Positions 1-4,438 of a DNA stretch of 9,807 bases are shown one piece after another. Made by a program: the position numbers and the translations under genes. Where the stretch lies: assembly GCA_020859965.1 (NCBI GenBank), contig JAJBVF010000434.1, positions 1 through 9,807 of the forward strand, read 5' to 3'. Position 1 is the stretch's first letter. Every line of letters starts with the position of its first letter. Below the pieces are notes generated by a model. The model had not been told where the DNA came from. It saw only the letters and a list, made by a program, of their open reading frames with translations, and made no database searches. The DNA is from Clostridiales bacterium (GTDB lineage: Bacteria > Bacillota > Clostridia > Lachnospirales > Lachnospiraceae).

Positions 1-689
1 TACATCCACAGACGAAGGAGCCGCGAGCAAGTAAATGTGAGCACAAAATACATCACCATCGCAACCGTAAACGCCTCAAAGTAGGTGTACAGCGCACCTG
101 CCACACTCTTTGTCGCGTAAAACAATTCCACGATACCGATCACAGAAAGAACGCAGGTGTCTTTGATATTGATGATCAGATTGTTGCCAATCTGCGGCAT
201 GATGTTGCGCAGCGCCTGCGGCAGGATCACATAAAGCATCGTCTGCACATGGGTCATACCGATCGCCTTTGCTCCCTCCGTCTGTCCCGGATCGATGGAA
301 AGAATGCCGCCGCGGACAGTCTCTGCCATGTAAGCGCCCGTATTAATGGACACGATAAAAAACGCCGCGAACCACATAGACATATTGATGTTAAAGAGCG
401 CCGCCGAGCCAAAATAGATAAACATCGCCTGCGCCATCATAGGGGTGCCGCGAAATACTTCCACATAAATATTCAGGATCAGGCGCACCACAAACAGCAA
501 TGCGCGCTTAAAAATATTGTCATTTTTACTCACCGGAATCGTCTGCACGATCCCGACCGCAAAACCAATGACGCAGCCGATCAATGTGCTGACCAGGGCG
601 ATGATCATGGTATTTTTCGCGCCGTTCAGATAAGACATCCCGCGCGTCTGCAGGATATAGACAATCCTGCCCCAATAATCCTGTGGCAT
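1..689 (-). CDS. Amino-acid ABC transporter permease (HisM/GlnP type), 3' end cut by window edge
   Basis: Inner-membrane subunit of a polar amino-acid importer, expected to dimerise and pass substrate from the neighbouring binding protein into the cytoplasm. Seen: 229 residues are readable from ATG at 689, beginning M-P-Q-D-Y-W. There is a hydrophobic segment at about residues 28-50, others at about 62-78 and 105-121, and one near 205-222. The EAA coupling loop that docks the ATPase is at about 124-166 (E-T-V-R-G-G-I-L...G-Q-T-E-G-A-K-A-I-G-M...L-P-Q-A-L-R-N-I-M-P), followed by the family-typical K-D-T-x-x-L-S-V-I-G. The start is fixed by an in-frame stop 9 bases upstream and a GAGGG ribosome binding site. 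It lies 54 bases after the binding-protein gene on the same strand, so they are very likely co-transcribed. Family members are usually 215-260 residues, so only a short C-terminal piece is missing. Substrate cannot be read from the sequence. Confidence 0.93.
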   Translation of the reverse strand, partial: MPQDYWGRIVYILQTRGMSYLNGAKNTMIIALVSTLIGCVIGFAVGIVQTIPVSKNDNIFKRALLFVVRLILNIYVEVFRGTPMMAQAMFIYFGSAALFNINMSMWFAAFFIVSINTGAYMAETVRGGILSIDPGQTEGAKAIGMTHVQTMLYVILPQALRNIMPQIGNNLIINIKDTCVLSVIGIVELFYATKSVAGALYTYFEAFTVAMVMYFVLTFTCSRLLRLWM

Positions 690-743
690 AGCTTTCCCTC
701 ATCTCTTTCTTCCCGTGAAGCAACGAACCAGCTGATTTGCTCC

Positions 744-1601
744 TTACTCTGTCTCCTCCTCTGCATCGGAAAGCGGCTGTACAGAAATTGCCTCATTCAT
801 CATCTCTTCGTAATCATCAACCGTCATTTCCGCGAGTACGCCATTGATCGCGTCCAGAAGTTCCGTGTTGCCCTTCTGAATTGAAATCCCGATATTGATT
901 TCCTCGTCAGACACCTCAAAATTGTCATCCGTATCTGTGAAATCAAGCAGTACAAAATCAGGATAAGCCACACATGCGGCCATCGCAGTCGGCATATCGG
1001 TCACCACAATATCACACTTTCCCGCATCCAGCGCGACCAGCATCGCCGGAGCCGACTCCTGCGCCGGGAGGATATTCGCATCCTCAATCTGCGGAAGGCA
1101 GGTATCATACCATACGGTGTTAAGCTGAGAAGTGCAGGTAGCACCCGCCAGATCTGCTACGCTTTCCGCATCCGCATACTCACTGTCCGCTGTCGTCAGA
1201 GTGACGATTGACGCATAGTAATACGGTTCCGAGAAATCCACCACTTCCAGGCGCTCCGAAGTGATCGACTGACCCGCAATGACACAGTCCACCGTGCCGG
1301 ATACCACCGCCGGTACAAGCGAATCCCAGTCGAGCTTCACAATCTCCAGGTCCCAGCCCAGCGTCTCGCAGATGTGTTTTGCCATCATGACATCATATCC
1401 ATACGCGTATTCCGTACTATCCGCAATCGGAACCGCGCCGTTCTCATCCGTCGACTGCGTCCAGTTGTACGGAGCGTACCCACATTCCATCGCTACGCGC
1501 AGAGTCTTCGTCTCCTCTTCCGCGAACGCTGCGCTGCCCGCCGAGAACACCATCGCCGCCGCACACAGCATACTGATCGTCATCTTTCCCGTTCTTCTCA
1601 T
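744..1601 (-). CDS. Secreted amino-acid ABC transporter substrate-binding protein (SBP_bac_3 family)
   Basis: Extracytoplasmic receptor that captures an amino acid and delivers it to the permease encoded next. Seen: 285 residues. An N-terminal signal peptide (M-R-R-T-G-K, hydrophobic core, A-F-A/E-E) has a likely signal peptidase I site. I see no lipobox cysteine, which is odd for a Gram-positive binding protein, since these are usually lipoproteins. Family hallmarks follow: L-R-V-A-M-E-C-G-Y-A-P-Y-N-W near the mature N-terminus, Y-G-Y-D-V-M-M-A-K, W-D-S-L-V-P-A-V-V-S-G-T-V-D-C-V-I-A-G, S-I-T-S-E-R-L-E-V-V-D-F-S-E-P-Y, and a late D-I-V-V-T-D-M-P-T-A segment. The C-terminus is acidic. I chose ATG at 1601 because a perfect AAGGAGG precedes it by 8 bases and the signal peptide starts there. 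An in-frame TTG further upstream would only add a non-signal-like extension. Expression is probably controlled by the hairpin leader upstream. Confidence 0.94.
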   Translation of the reverse strand: MRRTGKMTISMLCAAAMVFSAGSAAFAEEETKTLRVAMECGYAPYNWTQSTDENGAVPIADSTEYAYGYDVMMAKHICETLGWDLEIVKLDWDSLVPAVVSGTVDCVIAGQSITSERLEVVDFSEPYYYASIVTLTTADSEYADAESVADLAGATCTSQLNTVWYDTCLPQIEDANILPAQESAPAMLVALDAGKCDIVVTDMPTAMAACVAYPDFVLLDFTDTDDNFEVSDEEINIGISIQKGNTELLDAINGVLAEMTVDDYEEMMNEAISVQPLSDAEEETE

Positions 1602-1618
1602 GTCTTTTTCCTCCTTGT

Positions 1619-1634
1619 GAAAATCCAGATTTTC
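1619..1634. repeat. Short inverted repeat just upstream of the binding-protein ribosome binding site
   Basis: GAAAATC-CA-GATTTTC is a 7-base inverted repeat that ends 2 bases before the AAGGAGG of the transporter binding-protein gene (minus strand). As RNA it would be a weak A/U hairpin next to the Shine-Dalgarno sequence. It could influence translation or be incidental in an A/T-rich leader. Confidence 0.35.
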
Positions 1635-1638
1635 CTTT

Positions 1639-1695
1639 TTAAAGATAATGCCCGTCCGATGCCGGATAAAATGCAAAAAAGACAAAGATAGCCAT
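1639..1695 (-). CDS. Possible 18-residue Phe-rich leader peptide upstream of the transporter operon
   Basis: On the minus strand, ATG at 1695 opens an 18-codon frame reading MAIFVFFAFYPASDGHYL and stopping with TAA at 1639-1641. Four of the first nine residues are Phe, followed by Tyr. An AAAGAGG ribosome-binding-site-like sequence lies 9 bases upstream. The purine-rich site sits in the left arm of the terminator-like hairpin (1675-1714), the ATG lies in its loop, and the Phe codons form its right arm and U-run. That geometry fits a translated attenuator leader. However, the Phe codons are an automatic result of reading a U-run in this frame, so coding is unproven. The frame differs from that of the downstream binding protein and ends 37 bases before its start. 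Confidence 0.3.
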   Translation of the reverse strand: MAIFVFFAFYPASDGHYL

Positions 1696-1714
1696 GATCT
1701 GAAGCCTCTTTGTC
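1675..1714 (-). terminator. Terminator-like hairpin in the 5' leader of the transporter operon (candidate attenuator)
   Basis: On the minus strand the arms GACAAAGA (1707-1714) and TCTTTGTC (1681-1688) form an 8-bp stem with an 18-base loop, followed immediately by six T residues (1675-1680). It lies only a few bases after the predicted transcription start and about 75 bases before the binding-protein ATG. It is therefore inside the leader, not at the end of an upstream gene on that strand. An intrinsic terminator between a promoter and its gene is the usual layout of an attenuator or riboswitch expression platform. No T-box or known riboswitch core is visible, and the RNA upstream of the stem is too short for a large aptamer. 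Confidence 0.6.
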
Positions 1715-1727
1715 CCAGTCCGTGTCT

Positions 1728-1756
1728 ATTCTAGCACAGTACTTACAAAAACACAA
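1728..1756 (-). promoter_or_regulatory. Sigma-A-type promoter of the amino-acid transporter operon
   Basis: Minus strand: -35 TTGTGT (1751-1756), a 17-base spacer, then -10 TAGAAT (1728-1733) preceded by TGC, an extended -10. Predicted start is near 1721-1723, giving a leader of about 120 bases that includes the terminator-like hairpin. The -35 region is part of an inverted repeat shared with a plus-strand promoter at 1803-1831. Confidence 0.72.
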
Positions 1757-1815
1757 AACATTTTTTTAGGAAGTGTGACAATTTAATAATTTATTTTTCC
1801 ACTTGTGTTTTGTAA
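1743..1815. repeat. Inverted repeat spanning two divergent -35 regions
   Basis: TTACAAAAACACA (1743-1755) and TGTGTTTTGTAA (1804-1815) are mirror arms differing by one base in an A/T run. Each covers the -35 box of one of two divergent promoters, about 46 bases apart. A related TTTTGTGTTTA occurs near 1847-1857. The surrounding block (about 1741-1906) is very AT-rich and holds no gene on either strand. The repeat may be an operator for a regulator of both directions, or simply two similar promoters back to back. Confidence 0.4.
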
Positions 1816-1831
1816 CTTTATTATTTATAAT
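1803..1831 (+). promoter_or_regulatory. Candidate second, distal promoter toward hicA
   Basis: Plus strand: TTGTGT (1803-1808), 17-base spacer, TATAAT (1826-1831). Predicted start is near 1838, about 120 bases ahead of hicA. It is back-to-back with the transporter promoter and has the same -35 sequence. In such AT-rich DNA a TATAAT match alone is weak evidence, but the exact 17-base spacing to a -35-like box raises it. Confidence 0.45.
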
Positions 1832-1906
1832 TATATTATAATAAGTTTTGTGTTTAGTTCCATATATAATGTGCGTTATTTTATCATAATGTTTTAAGGA
1901 TTTCAG

Positions 1907-1935
1907 TTGACACACGTGTCTGCACGTGTTAAATT
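1907..1935 (+). promoter_or_regulatory. hicAB promoter with built-in tandem CACGTG operator
   Basis: -35 TTGACA (1907-1912, consensus), 17-base spacer (1913-1929), -10 TAAATT (1930-1935). The spacer is almost entirely ACACGTGTCTGCACGTGT, with two CACGTG palindromes starting at 1913 and 1923, exactly 10 bp apart, so on the same face of the helix. Transcription would start near 1942, only about 15 bases before the hicA ATG. RNA polymerase could not bind while a protein occupied these sites. The likely occupant is HicB, whose C-terminus is a ribbon-helix-helix domain, a fold that binds tandem short palindromes (inference). Confidence 0.75.
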
Positions 1936-1956
1936 AGCTGATAAGAAAGGAAGCGT

Positions 1957-2139
1957 ATGAAAACTTCTGAATGTAACAAGCTGCTGAAAAAAGCTGGCTG
2001 CTACGTAATCCGACAGGGGACGAATCATACCATCTGGTTCAGTCCTGTAACCGGCAAGCAATTTGCAGTGCCAAGACATAAAGGAGAAATTAAAACAGGT
2101 ACCGTTAACAGCATACTGAAAGATGCCGGAATCAAATAA
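1957..2139 (+). CDS. hicA: HicA-family toxin (mRNA interferase)
   Basis: Small toxin of a type II toxin-antitoxin pair. The family folds as a double-stranded-RNA-binding-like domain and cleaves mRNA during stress when HicB is lost. Seen: 60 residues, the normal HicA length. The N-terminal helix reads K-T-S-E-C-N-K-L-L-K-K-A-G-C. The signature R-Q-G-T-N-H-T-I-W places the conserved catalytic His at residue 24. The core F-A-V-P-R-H-K-G-E-I-K-T-G-T-V-N-S-I-L-K-D-A-G-I is typical. The usual G-S-H-H is G-T-N-H here, a mild variation that keeps the catalytic His. An AAAGGAAG ribosome binding site precedes the ATG. hicB follows after 61 bases. The pair lies in AT-rich DNA between unrelated operons, which suggests acquisition. 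Confidence 0.93.
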   Translation: MKTSECNKLLKKAGCYVIRQGTNHTIWFSPVTGKQFAVPRHKGEIKTGTVNSILKDAGIK

Positions 2140-2200
2140 TTACTTCATTTGCTGTAAATAGCAGATTATAAGAATTTAACAACCAGGAAGGAGAACAACT

Positions 2201-2599
2201 ATGTCCAGATATGCATATCCTGCAATTTTTACGCCTGAAAAGGATGGCGGGTACTCCATCGTCTTTCCGGATTTGGAAGGCTGCTATACCTGTGGGGATG
2301 ATATGGCTGAAGGGCTGATGATGGCAGAAGATGTCCTTGCACTGATCCTCTATGGATATGAGTCTGACGGCCGCCCCATACCTTCACCATCGGCAGCGAA
2401 AGATCTCCCTCTGCAGAAAGGTGAATTCGTCAATTATATTGCCTGCGATACGCTGAGGTATCGCAAAATGCATAACAACAAAGCTGTCAAAAAAACTCTT
2501 ACGATCCCTGAATGGCTAAACGAGGCTGCCTCCGAAGCAGGCATTAATTTTTCTCAGGTTCTTCAGGATGCTCTGAAGACGCAGCTTCATCTTGTATAA
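2201..2599 (+). CDS. hicB: HicB-family antitoxin with ribbon-helix-helix domain
   Basis: Antitoxin that binds and blocks HicA and is expected to repress its own promoter. Seen: 132 residues. The N-terminal HicB domain (about 3-65, a partial RNase-H-like fold) contains Y-P-A-I-F-T-P-E-K-D-G-G-Y-S-I-V-F-P-D-L-E-G-C, then T-C-G-D-D-M-A-E-G-L-M-M-A-E-D-V-L. A hinge follows. The C-terminal ribbon-helix-helix segment is at about 97-131 (K-K-T-L-T-I-P-E-W-L-N-E-A-A-S-E-A-G-I-N-F-S-Q-V-L-Q-D-A-L). A strong AAGGAG lies 7 bases before ATG. The 61-base gap after hicA is longer than in many hicAB pairs and, with the stronger ribosome binding site here, could help keep antitoxin in excess (inference). No clear terminator follows; an A/T palindrome just after the stop lacks a GC stem. 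Confidence 0.93.
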   Translation: MSRYAYPAIFTPEKDGGYSIVFPDLEGCYTCGDDMAEGLMMAEDVLALILYGYESDGRPIPSPSAAKDLPLQKGEFVNYIACDTLRYRKMHNNKAVKKTLTIPEWLNEAASEAGINFSQVLQDALKTQLHLV

Positions 2600-2650
2600 A
2601 TAAAAATTTTTGTACCGTCTGCTTCTTAGTTATTTGAGCAACTCTCTTTT

Positions 2651-2806
2651 ATGCAACAAGTAAAAAGGCAGATAGCCGAAGCCATCCCCATCCACCTTAA
2701 ACAATTAAATGGAATAGGCAGGGTGACAATCCTACATCTCCTGACAGTGGGCGACGGCCGCCTGTTCCGTCCTCAGATTCCATTCAATATAGTTTATACT
2801 TTATAA
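2651..2806 (+). other. Unassigned 51-codon reading frame without ribosome binding site
   Basis: An ATG at 2651 opens a 51-codon plus-strand frame ending in TAA at 2804-2806 (starts M-Q-Q-V-K-R-Q-I-A-E, ends F-N-I-V-Y-T-L). I recognise no family. No Shine-Dalgarno sequence precedes the ATG and the frame overlaps a strongly self-complementary element (2708-2784), so the absence of stops may be incidental. Options are a decayed gene fragment, a small unrecognised peptide, or non-coding structured DNA. The 405 bases from 2600 to 3004 hold no other gene candidate. Confidence 0.2.
2708..2784. other. Compact fold-back element, possible structured RNA or mobile-element remnant
   Basis: The ends AATGGAAT (2708-2715) and ATTCCATT (2777-2784) pair perfectly. 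Next to the right arm, TCAG (2773-2776) pairs with CTGA (2741-2744) and CCGTC (2767-2771) with GACGG (2753-2757), leaving a 9-base loop. The 25 bases 2716-2740 would form a side arm (AGG/CCT around GTGACAAT). A competing GGCG/CGCC hairpin (2750-2753 with 2759-2762) exists. The element is GC-rich inside an AT-rich intergenic region. It contains GGCAGGGTGACAATCC, which vaguely resembles pieces of FMN and cobalamin riboswitches but lacks their other conserved blocks. Strand and function are unknown. Confidence 0.45.
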
Positions 2807-2899
2807 ACGCCTTCTTTCTTTTTGTTATCAATGTTCTATTTCGGTAATGGTAACGCCGGACGGTTTTTGTATTTAAAACAGATTTTATAAAACTCAGTG

Positions 2900-2928
2900 T
2901 TGTCTTCCTATTTTTACCATGATAAAAT
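2900..2928 (+). promoter_or_regulatory. Promoter of the secreted beta-helix repeat protein gene
   Basis: TTGTCT (2900-2905), 17-base spacer, TAAAAT (2923-2928). Predicted start is near 2935, giving a 5' leader of about 70 bases. The leader contains a 6-bp hairpin GAGAGA-TTT-TCTCTC (2963-2977) that ends 11 bases before the AAAGGAG ribosome binding site (2989-2995). Confidence 0.6.
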
Positions 2929-3004
2929 ACCCTCATATTAACCTTCAGCAACGCATTTTCCCGAGAGATTTTCTCTCAGAAGAATCAGAAAGGAGACCAC
3001 CTGT

Positions 3005-4294
3005 ATGAAAAAGAATTCCCGGCTGCAAAAAGCCCTCGTTACCCTGTTCACCGTTTTTCTGCTGACGCTGACATTATCCATTCCATCGTTCGCTGCGTCA
3101 AAGACCGTTGCCACGATTGGCAGCAAATCGTACACTTCGCTTGAGAATGCACTGAAAAAAGTGAAGAATGGTCAGACGATCACCTTAAAATCAAATGTTA
3201 CCCTCAACGGGACAAACCTTGAAATCTCCCGTGGAAAGAAGTTTTCACTGAATCTGAACGGCAAGAAGATCACTTTTAAGAATGACTGTATTATCGAAAT
3301 TAAAAGCGGCACTGTAACACTTTACGGTGGATCGACAAGCGGGAATGGCGGCATCGTGGTCGCTCCTGATGCTTCCCTGACAGTGAAAGACGGCACCTAT
3401 AAATCACCAATTTTTAATTATGGAAAACTGAAGATCAACGGCGGTACCTTCAAATGCAATCTTAAGGACTACACTTACACGACCATTGCAAACGGCGGTA
3501 CCGGAACCCTGACCATCAATGGCGGTACCTTTACAAACTCGACAACGGTTGATCTGGTCAATAATTTTGGTTCCGGCAAGACAACGATCAACGGCGGTAC
3601 CTTTAAGGCGACCGCCACCGGTGATGATATGATCTGCAATTTTGAGAATGGAGAAATGATCATTAACGACGGCACGTTCATCCAGACTAAACGGACAATC
3701 CTTTGTACCGCAGAAGAAGCGGTGACTGTCATCAATGGCGGCACATTCAAAGCCGGAAGCTTCTGCGTATGGAGTGAAGAAAACTGCAAGGCCAGCGTAA
3801 CCATCAATGGCGGTACCTTCAGTACGTATGGCAATGGAAAATCTGATGATACGCCTCAGACACTTTGCAATGGCGGTATTATGAAGATCACCGGCGGTAC
3901 GATCAAAACAAACAAATCCCAGAGTGACAGTGTAGCCATTCAAAATAGCGGAACGCTGACAGTCAGCGGCAGCGCAAAAATTTCAAATCAGGCGAACTCA
4001 GCCAGAGCTGTCAGCACATCGGAAGGTTCCACCTTCAAGCTGAAAGGCGGGACGATAACCAATTCAAAAGGCACGGCCATTGAAGTGGGAGGCAAACTGA
4101 CAATGACCGGCGGTACTGTGAAGGGTCTGATCTGGGTAGACAGTACCGGCACAGCAACCATCAAAAAAGGAACGCTCTCCGTAAGTAACAGCAGCGCGAT
4201 CCAGGTATCCCCGTCCGGCAAGGCCTCTATCGCAAGCAGTGTCACCGTAATGGGACTGAATGGAAATTCGAAAATCGAATATCTGGCGGATTAA
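3005..4294 (+). CDS. Secreted repeat protein, predicted right-handed beta-helix
   Basis: 429 residues. Signal peptide: M-K-K-N-S-R-L-Q-K-A-L, a hydrophobic core, then S-F-A-A, with cleavage likely near residues 30-31. The mature part is a chain of short Gly/Thr/Asn-rich units. The clearest have the core I-N-G-G-T-F and begin at residues 144, 171, 195, 220 (I-N-D-G-T-F), 243 and 267. The 23-27 residue spacing equals one coil of a pectate-lyase-like beta-helix. Weaker units (I-T-G-G-T-I, L-K-G-G-T-I, M-T-G-G-T-V) continue to about residue 380. No LPXTG motif, lipobox, LysM, choline-binding or dockerin segment and no catalytic motif is visible, so the protein is probably released or weakly associated. 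An adhesin-like, glycan-binding or structural role is possible. The gene has its own promoter, an AAAGGAG ribosome binding site and a strong terminator, so it appears monocistronic. No specific function can be assigned. Confidence 0.85.
   Translation: MKKNSRLQKALVTLFTVFLLTLTLSIPSFAASKTVATIGSKSYTSLENALKKVKNGQTITLKSNVTLNGTNLEISRGKKFSLNLNGKKITFKNDCIIEIKSGTVTLYGGSTSGNGGIVVAPDASLTVKDGTYKSPIFNYGKLKINGGTFKCNLKDYTYTTIANGGTGTLTINGGTFTNSTTVDLVNNFGSGKTTINGGTFKATATGDDMICNFENGEMIINDGTFIQTKRTILCTAEEAVTVINGGTFKAGSFCVWSEENCKASVTINGGTFSTYGNGKSDDTPQTLCNGGIMKITGGTIKTNKSQSDSVAIQNSGTLTVSGSAKISNQANSARAVSTSEGSTFKLKGGTITNSKGTAIEVGGKLTMTGGTVKGLIWVDSTGTATIKKGTLSVSNSSAIQVSPSGKASIASSVTVMGLNGNSKIEYLAD
3434..3819 (+). repeat. 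Six DNA-level repeats ATCAAyGGCGGyACnTT inside the beta-helix gene
   Basis: Near-identical 17-base blocks begin at 3434, 3515, 3587, 3662 (degenerate), 3731 and 3803. Spacings are 81, 72, 75, 69 and 72 bases, all multiples of three. Four contain GGTACC. Codon-level identity beyond what the protein repeat demands suggests fairly recent unit duplication or ongoing recombination, so copy number may differ between strains. Confidence 0.8.
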
Positions 4295-4307
4295 TGAAGA
4301 AAGTGTG

Positions 4308-4339
4308 CAGGCCCCTCATTCCTGAGGGGCCTGTTTTTT
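4308..4339 (+). terminator. Strong intrinsic terminator of the beta-helix gene
   Basis: A perfect 11-bp stem CAGGCCCCTCA (4308-4318) / TGAGGGGCCTG (4323-4333) has a TTCC loop and is followed by six T residues (4334-4339). It starts 13 bases after the stop codon. On the minus strand the same stem lacks a proper U-run, so it would be a poor terminator for argS. Confidence 0.95.
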
Positions 4340-4346
4340 ATGTACA

Positions 4347-4387
4347 CAGGTGCGAGTAGAAATTAGCAGCTTCGCTACTCGCGCCTG
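4347..4387. repeat. Long hairpin between the convergent beta-helix and argS genes
   Basis: CAGGTGCGAGTAG (4347-4359) and CTACTCGCGCCTG (4375-4387) pair over 13 bp with one G-T wobble, around a 15-base loop that has its own TAGC/GCTA pairing potential. No T-run follows on either strand, so it is not a classic terminator. It could be a REP-like intergenic palindrome, an mRNA 3'-end stabiliser for argS, or a Rho-independent-like stop without U-tract. Confidence 0.6.
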
Positions 4388-4395
4388 GCACAGCG

Positions 4396-4425
4396 CGGAT
4401 AGGGAAAAAGGCGTTCCCCTATCCG
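4396..4425. repeat. Second hairpin just downstream of argS
   Basis: CGGATAGGG (4396-4404) pairs with CCCTATCCG (4417-4425), 9 bp, around a loop containing an A5 run (T5 on the minus strand). It lies 13 bases past the argS stop in argS orientation. There is no U-run after the stem. It is most likely a transcript-end structure for the argS operon. Confidence 0.5.
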
Positions 4426-4438
4426 ATTGATGCGCAGA

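Noticed and set aside
249..884. Long plus-strand frame across the permease and binding-protein genes
   Set aside because: It is antisense to two well-supported genes on the minus strand, with low-complexity His/Arg-rich translation and no ribosome binding site. The permease frame has clear family motifs.
1602..1685. N-terminal extension of the binding protein from a TTG at 1685
   Set aside because: The extension is not signal-peptide-like and overlaps the terminator hairpin. A perfect AAGGAGG precedes the internal ATG at 1601.
2717..2790. FMN, cobalamin or guanidine-II (mini-ykkC) riboswitch
   Set aside because: GGCAGGGTGACAATCC and an ACGG loop look partly familiar, but the remaining conserved blocks and the paired second hairpin are missing, and no matching metabolic gene lies downstream.
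3434..3819. CRISPR array or T-box antiterminators, suggested by repeated GGCGGTACC
   Set aside because: Repeats are in frame, part of a signal-peptide-bearing protein, and spaced by coding sequence of 69-81 bases. There is no unique-spacer pattern and no tRNA-pairing leader.
3404..3943. Minus-strand frames of 119 and 179 codons inside the beta-helix gene
   Set aside because: They are antisense shadows produced by the repetitive codon pattern of the real gene. Their Pro/Leu- or Val-rich repeats mirror the I-N-G-G-T-F coils.
4308..4339. Bidirectional terminator serving argS as well
   Set aside because: On the minus strand the stem is followed by CACACTTTCTTC rather than a U-run, so efficient termination in that direction is not supported.
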